From Pseudomonadota bacterium (lineage in GTDB: Bacteria > Pseudomonadota > Gammaproteobacteria > Acidiferrobacterales > Acidiferrobacteraceae), in assembly GCA_021784755.1 (NCBI GenBank), contig JAJYHM010000021.1, forward strand, positions 1 through 46,839: 46,839 bases of DNA, given 5' to 3'. Made by a program: the position numbers and the translations under genes. Each line of letters begins with the position of its first letter. Within the stretch, counting starts at the first letter, position 1. The notes below the pieces were generated by a model. It was given only the letters and a program-made list of their open reading frames with translations. It had not been told where the DNA came from and did no database searches. Shown in pieces: positions 38,593-45,612 of this stretch.

Positions 38593-38604
38593 CGCACACC
38601 AACA

Positions 38605-38644
38605 GCCCGGACCTATCGCGAAGACCCAGGCGATAGGTCCGGGC
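38605..38644 (+). terminator. Perfect 15-bp stem-loop after the host-attachment gene
   Basis: Arms 38605-38619 (GCCCGGACCTATCGC) and 38630-38644 are exact reverse complements, with a 10-nt loop. It begins 13 bp after the TGA. There is no T-run, so it may stabilise the mRNA 3' end, act as a two-way terminator or be a REP-like element. Confidence 0.6.
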
Positions 38645-38709
38645 CATCACCCATCCACGATAGCGCCACCCGCAAAAGGCCGCCCCGCTCTTCCGGTGCA
38701 GCCCAGCCT

Positions 38710-38737
38710 TTGGGCGCAGCGCCGCCTTGCGTATAAT
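38710..38737 (+). promoter_or_regulatory. tRNA-Arg promoter
   Basis: A perfect TATAAT (38732-38737) lies 10 bp before the tRNA; TTGGGC (38710-38715) stands 16 bp further up as a -35 box. Confidence 0.6.
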
Positions 38738-38747
38738 GCCCACGCTC

Positions 38748-38823
38748 GCCCCGGTAGCTCAGTGGATAGAGCGGCCGCCTCCTAAGCGGCAGGTCGCCGG
38801 TTCAATTCCGGCCCGGGGCACCA
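38748..38823 (+). tRNA. tRNA-Arg (anticodon CCT)
   Basis: A 76-nt cloverleaf. The acceptor stem GCCCCGG pairs with CCGGGGC. The D-arm contains TAGCTCAGTGGATAGAGC, the anticodon stem GCCGC/GCGGC encloses the loop CTCCTAA with anticodon CCT, and the T-arm is GCCGGTTCAATTCCGGC. The 3' CCA is encoded. The gene reads the rare codon AGG. It marks the left edge of the accessory region; the translated reverse strand of its 3' end (PGPELNRRP) is a well-known false protein. Confidence 0.97.
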
Positions 38824-38914
38824 TAAAATCAAGCAGTTACGAATATCGCTCTTCCCGATATTGATTTTTGGTCCAAATTTGGTCCTACCCTCGGTTTCTG
38901 GTCCACGACCAAAC
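38824..38914 (+). repeat. Attachment-site-like repeats after tRNA-Arg
   Basis: Just after the tRNA the AT content rises and GGTCC-type repeats appear: TTTGGTCC at 38867-38874 and 38878-38885, TTCTGGTCC at 38896-38904 and the inverted GACCAAA at 38907-38913. Closely spaced direct and inverted repeats beside a tRNA 3' end are what arm-type binding sites of a tyrosine recombinase look like. No integrase gene and no second tRNA 3'-end copy is in the window. Confidence 0.5.
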
Positions 38915-39014
38915 TTCGGGGGGGTCACCGTAGCGGGTAAACCCAGTGACGACATCGCCCCGGGCACCTGGCACAGTATTCGGAAACAAGCCGCTTGGAC
39001 GGAGGAGTGATTCT

Positions 39015-39230
39015 ATGCGTTACGCCATTGTCATCGAGGCTACGGCTACCGGCTACTCCGCCTATGCGCCCGATCTTCCGGGTTGCGTTGCCACGGGTTC
39101 TACGGTCTCTGAGACGGAAAACGCCCTGCGTGAGGCGATCGCCTTTCATCTGGACGGCTTGCGCGAAGACGGGCTCGCCATCCCCCAGCCTGTAAGCCGC
39201 GTCGATTATGTGGATATCGTCGCCGCCTAA
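39015..39230 (+). CDS. Orphan HicB-family antitoxin-like protein
   Basis: A 71-residue protein with the HicB RNase-H-like partial fold: MRYAIVIEA, YSAYAPDLPGCVATG and ETENALREAIAFHLDGL. The C-terminal DNA-binding domain of longer HicB proteins is absent, as in many short forms. ATG 39015 is preceded by GGAGGAG at ideal spacing. No hicA gene is adjacent, so it is an orphan; the HicAB pair 1 kb away has its own partner. Confidence 0.85.
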   Translation: MRYAIVIEATATGYSAYAPDLPGCVATGSTVSETENALREAIAFHLDGLREDGLAIPQPVSRVDYVDIVAA

Positions 39231-39306
39231 AGGGCGCACCGTTTCGTAGTCAACGCTTTAGGGAATGCGTATCTCGACTCGGCTGTCACCCCCATGCCGA
39301 GCAACT

Positions 39307-39575
39307 TTAGCGGGGCCGCCCCGCCCGCTCCCGAAACGCCGCATACACGGCGCGCGCCAGCATCCCCCTGCATGACGGTGAAGGTCCACTCGTCTTTCAG
39401 TATCTGGTCGGCGACGCGATTATGGCCTTCTTGGCCGTCGAGAATGATGTCGGTGAGGATGGCTTTGAAGTCGCCCAGCGCGAACTGCTCCTCGGTGTTG
39501 TGGGCGGCCTGCTCGGCTATATCCCTAAACTGCTGTAAATAGCTGACGAGCTCAGGTGGTTGGTGCCACCACCTC
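39307..39575 (-). pseudogene. Frameshifted 3' fragment of a larger protein (possibly a type I restriction R subunit)
   Basis: The minus strand reads QQFRDIAEQAAHNTEEQF, ALGDFKAILTDIILDGQEGH, VADQILKDEW and FTVMQG. An extra G in the run at 39364-39368 then shifts the frame, and restoring it gives MLARAVYAAFRERA up to the TAA at 39307-39309. The acidic, helical composition and clean resumption of frame show a real coding remnant, oriented opposite to its neighbours. The resemblance to a C-terminal helical region of HsdR-type proteins is from memory and weak. The 5' part has been lost beside the IS256 fragment. Confidence 0.5.
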
Positions 39576-39628
39576 GATCCGGTAAATTGGCGTTATCGAG
39601 ACGTAAATTTAACCAGGAGATCAAGGCG

Positions 39629-39745
39629 GTGGCAGACTATGAGATTAACGTAGGTCGAGAGTTGTTGCCAGAGTTGCTGAATGGGCCAGAAGGCCTAGCG
39701 AAGCTAGTGGAGACGGTCTTGAATCAGGTGCTGGAAGCGCAGATG
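39629..39745 (+). mobile_element. IS256-family transposase, N-terminal fragment
   Basis: From GTG 39629 (AGGAGA upstream) 39 codons match the start of Mutator/IS256-type transposases: ADYEINVGRELLPELL, NGPEGLAKLVETVL and NQVLEAQM. Homology then stops abruptly. A full transposase has about 400 residues, so over 90% is missing. Confidence 0.75.
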
Positions 39746-40059
39746 ACACCCCCGAACACAAGATCCCATCTCCGGAATTTGCTGCCCGAAACTCTCGTAA
39801 ACGGAGACATCACCGCGCCCGTACTTATCCGCGCTTTGAGTCGCGCATTACTGATCCCAAAAAGTTCCGCCGCGTCCACATCCATCCGATTCGCATCGCC
39901 CGCACTCCCCAAATGTCGAGCGGACACTGTTGGGTATGGCAAGCGCCTAGCGGTGGCGAATAGCGGCGTTTTGAGGGCCCTATTCACCTGATCCCTAGAG
40001 CGGCTTCCGATGAGCGTAGCATACTCCCGATTGCTTGCTGTTTATGCTATCATTGCGTT
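39746..40059. other. Uncharacterised stretch between IS256 fragment and hicA
   Basis: An 87-codon minus-strand frame (39724-39987) contains MDVDAAELFGISNARLKARI but I recognise no family and see no ribosome-binding site. The plus-strand frame is a shadow. The region probably derives from lost mobile DNA. Base composition is lower in GC just before 40060. Confidence 0.35.
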
Positions 40060-40314
40060 ATGAAGAAGGCCCATCAGAAAACGTTGCAAGCCATCTTTCG
40101 GCAACCCACATCGGGGACCATCGCGTTTGCCGATATCGAGGCGTTGGTACGGGCGCTCGGCGGTGATGTCCAGGAGCGGAAGGGATCGCGGGTCAAGATC
40201 ACGCTCAAGGGCGAACAGTGGCGATGCCATCGCCCGCATCCTGGGAAAGAGGCCAGAAAGTATCAAGTCGAGGAAGCGAGGGAATTGCTGAAACGCGTAG
40301 GAGTGACACCATGA
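40060..40314 (+). CDS. hicA: HicA-family mRNA interferase toxin
   Basis: An 84-residue dsRBD-like RNase toxin of the long HicA type: TLQAIFRQPTSGTIAFADIE, ALVRALGGDVQERKGSR, and the conserved CHRPHPGKEA segment with its histidines, then VEEARELLKRVG. The short HicA catalytic His after Gly-Ser is Arg here, as I believe is usual in this subgroup. It has no good ribosome-binding site, and a TATCAT box ends just 6 bases before the ATG, so the mRNA may be leaderless. It overlaps hicB (ATGA). Confidence 0.85.
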   Translation: MKKAHQKTLQAIFRQPTSGTIAFADIEALVRALGGDVQERKGSRVKITLKGEQWRCHRPHPGKEARKYQVEEARELLKRVGVTP

Positions 40315-40643
40315 ATACCATGACGCACAAGGGTTACACGGCCCGAATCGAATTTGACGAACGGGACAACATTTTCGTAGGAAGGGTGCTCGGAATCCGC
40401 ACCATCATCAGTTTCCACGGGGAAACCGTCTCCGAGCTACGCGCCGCGTTCATCATTGCGTTGGAGGATTATCTGGAAGATTGCGCCACTCAGGGTGTGG
40501 CGCCGGAAAAGCCGGTCTCCGGAAATCTCATGCTGCGGGTGCCACCCGAGGTGCATAACGCAGCCATCGTGGCCGCGCAGGCCTCCGGAAAAAGTCTGAA
40601 CCAATGGGCGGCCGAGGTCTTAAAAGAAGCGGCCGAGGCCTAG
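40311..40643 (+). CDS. hicB: HicB-family antitoxin
   Basis: A 110-residue antitoxin. Residues 1-65 form the HicB fold (GYTARIEFDERDNIFVG, FHGETVSELRAAF, ALEDYLEDC). Residues about 70-108 form a ribbon-helix-helix DNA-binding domain (SGNLMLRVPPEVHNAAIV, SLNQWAAEVLKEA). Its ATG at 40311 overlaps the hicA stop, which fixes the start and couples the two genes. It should neutralise HicA and repress the operon. Confidence 0.88.
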   Translation: MNTMTHKGYTARIEFDERDNIFVGRVLGIRTIISFHGETVSELRAAFIIALEDYLEDCATQGVAPEKPVSGNLMLRVPPEVHNAAIVAAQASGKSLNQWAAEVLKEAAEA

Positions 40644-40679
40644 TTTGGGAGCCCGCAGGGCAACCCTGTGTGGCGTAAT

Positions 40680-40752
40680 GAACTGCTCCCGCCAAACCCA
40701 TACGGCTATGGCGTGAGCTTCGTGCTCATTGCCGGCCGAACGGCCGGTCATC
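40680..40752 (+). repeat. Dispersed repeat, copy C
   Basis: It begins GAACTGCTCCCGCCAAACCC, continues GGCTATGGCGTGAG and ends TTCGTGCTCATTGCCGGCC plus GAACGGCCGGTCATCG. It matches copy B on the opposite strand (34241-34322) over most of its length but lacks the internal CATTGTGGGCCG unit. Confidence 0.65.
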
Positions 40753-40920
40753 GCGGCGAAACTTCCACCGCTCCACACCTCGGACGGTTCCCGCCCGGAC
40801 AACTGGGTTTCGAGCCAGCGCAACAGCACCAGAGCCGCATTTTATCGCGGCCACATGTGAGGCCGCAATGCGGGCATTGGTGCTGCCAGTCCGAGAGCTT
40901 TTTCTTTTCGTCCGGCAACC

Positions 40921-41050
40921 GCCAGCAGGCGAAGGCACGCATCATGATCCGCCTGGACGAGGACATCCTGGCGTGTTTCGCGAGCAGGACCACTACGAGC
41001 GCCGCTCGTGGAGGGAGGCCATGGGGTGCCTCGGCCGCTGTCGCCCTCGC
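40921..41050 (+). pseudogene. Possible frameshifted relic of a BrnA/CopG-type antitoxin
   Basis: In one frame AKARIMIRLDEDILACF resembles the ribbon-helix-helix strand of BrnA-type antitoxins. One base later the next frame continues as FREQDHYERRSWREAM, in the expected place for the following helix. No BrnT-like toxin is seen. The surrounding 40644-41225 has no other supportable gene. The resemblance is short and could be chance. Confidence 0.3.
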
Positions 41051-41225
41051 CGCCCAAGCCGCGCGGGGGGGGATACCGCCCGGACTGCCATGAATACAAC
41101 CGGGACGAACGACAGGCCTCCGGACGGGGCGAGTGTGCGCGAGGGATGCGCCCACGGCAGCGCCGGAGGGCGCCCGCGCCATCTCGTGCCCGACTTCGGC
41201 CCACAGCAGGATCGTTTGCCTAAGG

Positions 41226-41987
41226 CTAGGCTTTGAGCCGATAGCCGGTCTTGAAGATCCACGCCACGATCATGATGGAGGCCAAAAGAAACCCGAGCGT
41301 AACGCCCAAACTAATGCCGACAGCCACATCCGCCGAGCCATAGAAGCTCCAACGAAACCCGCTTATGAGATACACCACCGGATTGAACAAGGCCACGGTC
41401 CGCCAGAAGGGCGGCAACATGTCGATAGAGTAAAAACTCCCCCCGAGGAAGGTCAACGGCGTGACGATCAAAAGCGGCACGACCTGCAGCTTTTCAAAGC
41501 CGTCGGCCCAAATGCCGATAATAAAACCGATGAGACTGAATGTTGCCGCGGTGAGCAGCAAAAACCCCAGCATCCATGCCGGATGCTCCACGCGCAGCGG
41601 CACAAAGAACGCCGCCGTTGCGAGGATGATGACCCCTAAGATGATCGACTTTGTTGCGGCTGCCCCGACGTAGCTTACGACGATCTCCATTGTGGATACC
41701 GGTGCCGACAAAAGCTCGTAGATCGTGCCCGCGAATTTCGGGAAATAGATACCAAACGCCGCATTCGAGATGCTTTGGGTCAGCAGCGACAACATGATGA
41801 GGCCGGGCACGATGAAGGCCCCATAGCTTACTCCGCCGACAGTCGGCATACGCGAGCCGATCGCGGAGCCGAACACGATGAAATACAGCGATGTGGAAAT
41901 CACCGGGGCCACGATACTTTGCATCAGAGTGCGCCAAGTACGAGCCATCTCGAACGCATAAATCGCGCGTACGGCGTAAAGGTTCAT
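41226..41987 (-). CDS. ABC-2-type exporter permease (YadH-like)
   Basis: A 253-residue membrane protein with six predicted helices of the ABC-2 permease fold. Family features are [16 protein letters not shown], the [14 protein letters not shown] region and [17 protein letters not shown] before helix 6. The sequence and its pairing match YadGH-type exporters; the substrate is unknown. ATG 41987 has GGGAGGGG just upstream and overlaps the ATPase stop (ATGA). A longer frame upstream lies inside the ATPase gene and is not real. Confidence 0.88.
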   Translation of the reverse strand: MNLYAVRAIYAFEMARTWRTLMQSIVAPVISTSLYFIVFGSAIGSRMPTVGGVSYGAFIVPGLIMLSLLTQSISNAAFGIYFPKFAGTIYELLSAPVSTMEIVVSYVGAAATKSIILGVIILATAAFFVPLRVEHPAWMLGFLLLTAATFSLIGFIIGIWADGFEKLQVVPLLIVTPLTFLGGSFYSIDMLPPFWRTVALFNPVVYLISGFRWSFYGSADVAVGISLGVTLGFLLASIMIVAWIFKTGYRLKA

Positions 41988-42928
41988 GCCCCTCCCTTGA
42001 CGAGCTCCACGAAAATCTCCTCCAAGGAACTCTCCGTGGTCCGAACGTCCCGGAAATCGATTCCCGTTTCGCCGAGGCGCTTTAGGAAGTCCATGATACC
42101 GACACGCCCGCCCTGCGTATCGTAGGTATAGGTCAGGCAGGTGCCATCGCCGGATAGCGCCAAAGGATACATCGAAAGCGCGGCAGGGATCTCGCCCAAC
42201 GGTTTCTGCAGCTGAAGCCAAAGCTGCTTCTTGCCCAAATCGCGCATGAGCTCGACCTTGTCTTTCACGAGAATGATCTCGCCTTTTCTCATGACGCCGA
42301 CTCGGTCGGCCATTTCCTCGGCTTCGTTTATGTAGTGGGTGGTCAGGATGACCGTGACGCCGGAGGCGCGCAGATCGCGCACCAGCTGCCACATATCGCG
42401 GCGCAAATCGACATCGACGCCCGCCGTCGGCTCATCGAGAAACAGGACGCGCGGCTCATGGGCCAGCGCCTTTGCGATGAGAACCCGCCGCTTCATGCCC
42501 CCGGAAAGCGTTATGATTTTATTGTCTCTCTTATCCCACAACGAAAGGTCCTTCAGCACCTTTTCGATATGGGCGGGGCTTGGAGATCTGCCGAACAGGC
42601 CACGGCTAAAGGAGACGGTCCTCCAGACCGATTCGAAGGCGTCCGTGGTCAGTTCCTGCGGCACGAGCCCGATCAGGGAGCGCGCAGCCCGGTAGTCCCG
42701 GGCGATGTCGTGCCCGTCGACCGTTACGCTCCCCGTGCTGAGAGTAACGATTCCGCAGACGATGCTGATGAGCGTCGTCTTGCCGGCGCCGTTCGGGCCG
42801 AGCAAGGCGAAGATTTCGCCCTCATGGATATCCAGATTGACGCCCTTGAGCGCCTGAAAACCCGAGGCATAGACCTTCGATAGGTTGGTGACCTTGAGGA
42901 TCGGTCGCGTCGTCGCACGTATCATCAC
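41984..42928 (-). CDS. ABC exporter ATP-binding protein (YadG-like)
   Basis: A 314-residue cytoplasmic ATPase. It shows Walker [13 protein letters not shown]-loop GLVPQEL, signature LSGGMKRR, Walker [14 protein letters not shown]-loop and the switch His in [13 protein letters not shown]. The last 90 residues form the C-terminal domain found in YadG/CcmA-type subunits. It forms the exporter with the permease encoded immediately after it. Neither gene shows damage, unlike most of the surrounding accessory region. Confidence 0.9.
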   Translation of the reverse strand: MMIRATTRPILKVTNLSKVYASGFQALKGVNLDIHEGEIFALLGPNGAGKTTLISIVCGIVTLSTGSVTVDGHDIARDYRAARSLIGLVPQELTTDAFESVWRTVSFSRGLFGRSPSPAHIEKVLKDLSLWDKRDNKIITLSGGMKRRVLIAKALAHEPRVLFLDEPTAGVDVDLRRDMWQLVRDLRASGVTVILTTHYINEAEEMADRVGVMRKGEIILVKDKVELMRDLGKKQLWLQLQKPLGEIPAALSMYPLALSGDGTCLTYTYDTQGGRVGIMDFLKRLGETGIDFRDVRTTESSLEEIFVELVKGGA

Positions 42929-43170
42929 ATCAATTTCGGATTATCCGCCAGCTTCGGTGGCTGTCAAGGTACTGGCACCTGTTGCCCGATCATTTGAGCC
43001 GCTCCGCGTTGTGAGGTGTCTTGGTTCTCCGGAGCACGACGATTGAACCATCCTGCTTACCATTTCGGCGGCCGTATTGCCGTGTACTTCTCCCAGACGT
43101 CCGCCTCACCGGACAAGACGGGCGCCTTGCGCGAATCCGCTACCAGCGAATTCCCGAACTGACAGGCACC

Positions 43171-43565
43171 TTAAGCCGCTCCCCGGCCTTCAGTAAGCCC
43201 CGGTCGAGCGTATAGACCCGCTTCGTGGTTTGTGGCTATGGCGAGATGCAGTGCGTCTCCGGCACGAAGCCCCGCATCCGCTGGAACCAGAAACTGCGCG
43301 GCCGTCATGAAATCCGCAACACTCGGGGCGAGGAGAATAAACGACTGCACCAGGAGCTGCTCAAAGGTCTTGCAAATGGCCTCCGCCTGCGCTTTGTCGA
43401 ATTCACCCATGCGCGCACGCCGCGACACAAGGCTTGCCAGCTCCACCCGGGTTCATTGGGACGCGGGAAGTTCGTCTTCGCCGTTGCGAAGGAACGCCTC
43501 CACAGCGTCGCCCGACTCCTCAGGTATGACCAGGGGGCCACGAAACTCGTGTCGAGATAGAGCAC
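43171..43565 (-). pseudogene. VapC-type PIN-domain toxin, inactivated by frameshift and stop
   Basis: The gene starts at GTG 43565 (LYLDTSFVAP, with the first PIN acidic residue). A missing C in the run near 43530 shifts the frame; the true sequence continues LVIPEESGDAVEAFL. An in-frame TGA (43453-43455) then stands where Trp is usual (SQ-TRVEL). After it the frame is open through ARMGEFDKAQAEAI and LRAGDALHLAIA (with the later acidic residues) to the stop at 43171. Two independent lesions show the RNase toxin is dead. The antitoxin stop (TGA) is immediately next to the toxin GTG. Confidence 0.88.
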
Positions 43566-43790
43566 TCAATAGCCCTCGTCGCGCAAAACGCGCAGGAGCT
43601 CCGCGCTTGAGGCCCGCGCTCGAGGAAGGGTTGCCCGAAAGGCCGCCAAAGACGGCAAAGGTTTGCGCGAGCCATGTGCCGACACCACACACGCGACCGG
43701 CTTACCGTGGCGCGTAATAACCAACTCCCCGCCCGCCTCGACCATGTTCAAGATTTCGCTCAGCCGCGCTTTGGCCTCGGCTCGACGCAT
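43566..43790 (-). CDS. Phd/YefM-type antitoxin, probably 5'-clipped
   Basis: A 74-residue antitoxin: EAKARLSEILNMVEAGGEL and ITRHGKPVACVV are the Phd/YefM signature, and the C-terminal part would wrap the toxin. The family usually has about 6-8 residues before this block. The frame stays open upstream (VTET before the Met), but the right end of the TnpB element lies just there, so the original start and promoter were probably lost. It may now be untranslated or start at ATG 43790. Its toxin partner is dead. Confidence 0.72.
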   Translation of the reverse strand: MRRAEAKARLSEILNMVEAGGELVITRHGKPVACVVSAHGSRKPLPSLAAFRATLPRARASSAELLRVLRDEGY

Positions 43791-43808
43791 GGTCTCCGTG
43801 ACTGCTCC

Positions 43809-43824
43809 CCGGCCTCAAGGCCGG
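43809..43824 (-). ncRNA. Predicted 3' hairpin of TnpB guide RNA (omega/reRNA)
   Basis: In TnpB elements the guide RNA overlaps the tnpB 3' end and runs through the right end into flanking DNA. Here a 6-bp GC stem with a TTGA loop (minus strand) follows the stop by about 13 bases. The guide would be copied from the first bases of the antitoxin gene. The boundaries are inferred. Confidence 0.5.
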
Positions 43825-43837
43825 AGCTTCCCACTTC

Positions 43838-45058
43838 CTAGGCAGCTACCATCCCGATAGGGGATGGGTTTACGCCGCCTCCATGGGCATAGACCGACAG
43901 TCCTGCGGCCTTTAACTGCAAAATGCCCTGCTGGCGGATATTGATCGCGGCGTTGATGTCACGGTCGTGGGTGGTGCCGCAGGCGGCACAGGTCCACGTC
44001 CGGTCTTTGAGCGTGAGATCCGCGTTTCTCGCTCCGCACCGAGAGCACAGTTGGGTGGAGGGGAAGAAGCGATCGACGCGGACCAGGTGTCCACCCTGGG
44101 CCTGCATCTTGGCCTCGAGGTGGGTGACAAGCCCCGACCAGCCGACATCGGCGATGGCGCGGGCAAGCCTGCGGTTTTTCATCATCCCCTGTACGTTCAA
44201 GGTCTCGACACAGACCGCTTGGTTTTCGCAAGCCAACTGCCGAGACACCTTATGTTGCCAATCCGTGCGCGCATCGCGCACCCGTTCATGGGCCCGTGCG
44301 ACTTGTCGCCTGGCCTTGGCGATATTGCTGCCGAAATAGTCCCGCAGATCGGCCACAGGACGACCCGCCGCCACGCACCGAGCCTTGGCCGCTTCGACCT
44401 TGCGCGAGAGCGACTGTTGCTTGCGCCGGAGGTTTTTCAGAGACCGGCGCAGGAAACGGGGATTGGGGGTCTTTGTGCCATTGCTGGCGATGACGGCGTC
44501 GTTCAATCCGAGATCGATCCCGGTAACACGCGTGACATGCCGCACCGGCTCCGGCAAGGACCGACCGTCTTCGGTCAGCACCGCGGCGTAATACTTTCCG
44601 GTTGCCGACCGTGAGACGGTGACGGTCTTGATGGCGCCCATGATCTCCCTGTGGACCACGGCCTTCACCCAACCGATCTTGGGGAGAAAGACCTTATCGC
44701 TCTCGACCTTCACCCGCTGCGGATAGGCGTAGGCTTGGCGCGCCGCATGCTTTTTCTTGAAACGGGGAAAGCGGGCGCGACGGGCGAAGAAATTGCCATA
44801 GGCCCTGTCCAGATGACGCAACGTCATCTGCAAGGCCTGGGCGTCGGCGTCCTTCAGCCAGGGATAGTCTCCGGCCTTCCAAACCGGCAACATCGTGATG
44901 AGGGTATGGATCGAAAGAGACTCCCGCCGCTCCTTCCACGCCGCCACCTTCAAATCCAGGGCCTTGTTCCAGACGAAGCGCACGCATCCCAGTTGTCGCG
45001 CGATGAGGTCTTGTTGCGCGGCGGTGGGGTAGAGACGGATCTTGGTGGCGCGGAACAT
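43838..45058 (-). CDS. tnpB: TnpB RNA-guided endonuclease
   Basis: A 406-residue protein, normal for TnpB. Visible are the N-terminal ATKIRLYPTAAQQD and RFVWNKALDL, the RuvC I Asp in GIDLGLNDAVIAS, the RuvC II Glu in VCVETLNVQGMMKN, a zinc ribbon with CSRCG and CAACG, and the RuvC III Asp in HDRDINAAINI. All catalytic and metal residues are intact, so it is probably active. I chose ATG 45058 (MFRATKIRLYP); an in-frame ATG at 45076 lies six codons upstream. TnpB cleaves DNA guided by its element RNA and helps the element persist. Confidence 0.93.
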   Translation of the reverse strand: MFRATKIRLYPTAAQQDLIARQLGCVRFVWNKALDLKVAAWKERRESLSIHTLITMLPVWKAGDYPWLKDADAQALQMTLRHLDRAYGNFFARRARFPRFKKKHAARQAYAYPQRVKVESDKVFLPKIGWVKAVVHREIMGAIKTVTVSRSATGKYYAAVLTEDGRSLPEPVRHVTRVTGIDLGLNDAVIASNGTKTPNPRFLRRSLKNLRRKQQSLSRKVEAAKARCVAAGRPVADLRDYFGSNIAKARRQVARAHERVRDARTDWQHKVSRQLACENQAVCVETLNVQGMMKNRRLARAIADVGWSGLVTHLEAKMQAQGGHLVRVDRFFPSTQLCSRCGARNADLTLKDRTWTCAACGTTHDRDINAAINIRQQGILQLKAAGLSVYAHGGGVNPSPIGMVAA

Positions 45059-45304
45059 GACGGGAATTATAGCCAATTATGCGGGTTGGCGTGTATGCTG
45101 TACGGTAAGTATACACCTCAGATGCGCCTTATATCCCCGCCCTAAATGACGGGGTTTTACGGCGCTGAGGGATAATATACAGCGGACCAAGCCAACAGAT
45201 GGAACGAAAGCGATGGCTGATACGGCTTGCAGGTGCAACAGGAGAACTCCCCTCGATGCGAGGCAGAATACCCACCATAGTGGCCTTCTCGACCAACAAA
45301 TCCA

Positions 45305-45609
45305 GGACTTACGTGCTTCCGCGTTCGTGATGGCCCGCCCTGTCGCCGTGGCGCCCGTCCTGGCGCTCGTGGGGGCCTGCCCCCCAAGAGCTCTTGCCAT
45401 CTCGGCCTCCAGGACCTCCTGGAGCGCCTCTTTCATCAACGGCTTCTGAGATCCCGATCTTCGGTCAGCAGGGCTTTGAGGTCCATCGGGTTGGCGCTAT
45501 GCTTTCTTACGGTCATGGTATGGTCCCTCCTACAGGACACAGGGTTGATCTTCACAATCTCTCTCATACCATGACCGCTTCCGCAGTCCAAGAATTTGCA
45601 CGTAAGTCC
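45305..45609 (-). mobile_element. 305-bp mini-IS256 (internally deleted, IR-bounded)
   Basis: Perfect 12-bp terminal inverted repeats GGACTTACGTGC (45305-45316) and its complement (45598-45609) enclose the beginning of an IS256-type transposase gene. The right-hand repeat continues AAATTCTTGGACT, as IS256-group ends do. Almost the whole transposase gene is missing, so this is a non-autonomous, MITE-like derivative. No target duplication is visible in the flanks. Confidence 0.65.
45317..45516 (-). pseudogene. IS256-family transposase remnant (N-terminus, frameshifted)
   Basis: ATG 45516 has GGAGGG upstream. The frame reads TVRKHSANPMDLKALL, TEDRDL, then shifts near 45449 into KPLMKEALQEVLEAEM and ARALGG. 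Another shift leads to HERQDGRHGDRAGHHER before the gene ends at the inner edge of the left repeat. About 65 of about 400 codons remain. It differs from the IS256 fragment at 39629, so they are two different elements. Confidence 0.75.
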
Positions 45610-45612
45610 GTA

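Larger units (their letters stand above)
43800..45160 (-). mobile_element. IS200/IS605-type element with tnpB only
   Basis: The element consists of a tnpB gene flanked by end hairpins. The left end (right side here) has the arms CCCCG/CGGGG at 45135-45154; the right end has CCGGCC-TCAA-GGCCGG at 43809-43824. No Y1 transposase tnpA is present in the window, so the element depends on one elsewhere. The exact ends cannot be fixed without an empty-site comparison. It inserted at the 5' end of the antitoxin gene. Confidence 0.75.

Noticed and set aside
38782-38967. Minus-strand frame containing PGPELNRRP
   Set aside because: It is the reverse translation of the tRNA-Arg 3' end plus flanking DNA, a known false ORF.
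39724-39987. 87-codon minus-strand frame after the IS256 fragment
   Set aside because: No ribosome-binding site and no family recognised; kept only as an uncharacterised stretch.
41988-42392. N-terminal extension of the ABC permease frame
   Set aside because: It lies inside the ATPase gene; the ATG at 41987 with a strong ribosome-binding site and ATGA overlap is the real start.
43030-43170. Plus-strand peptide HPAYHFGGRIAVYFSQ faintly like a Cas8c/Csd1 segment
   Set aside because: Too short, no further similarity, no other cas genes, and no CRISPR repeats anywhere in the window.
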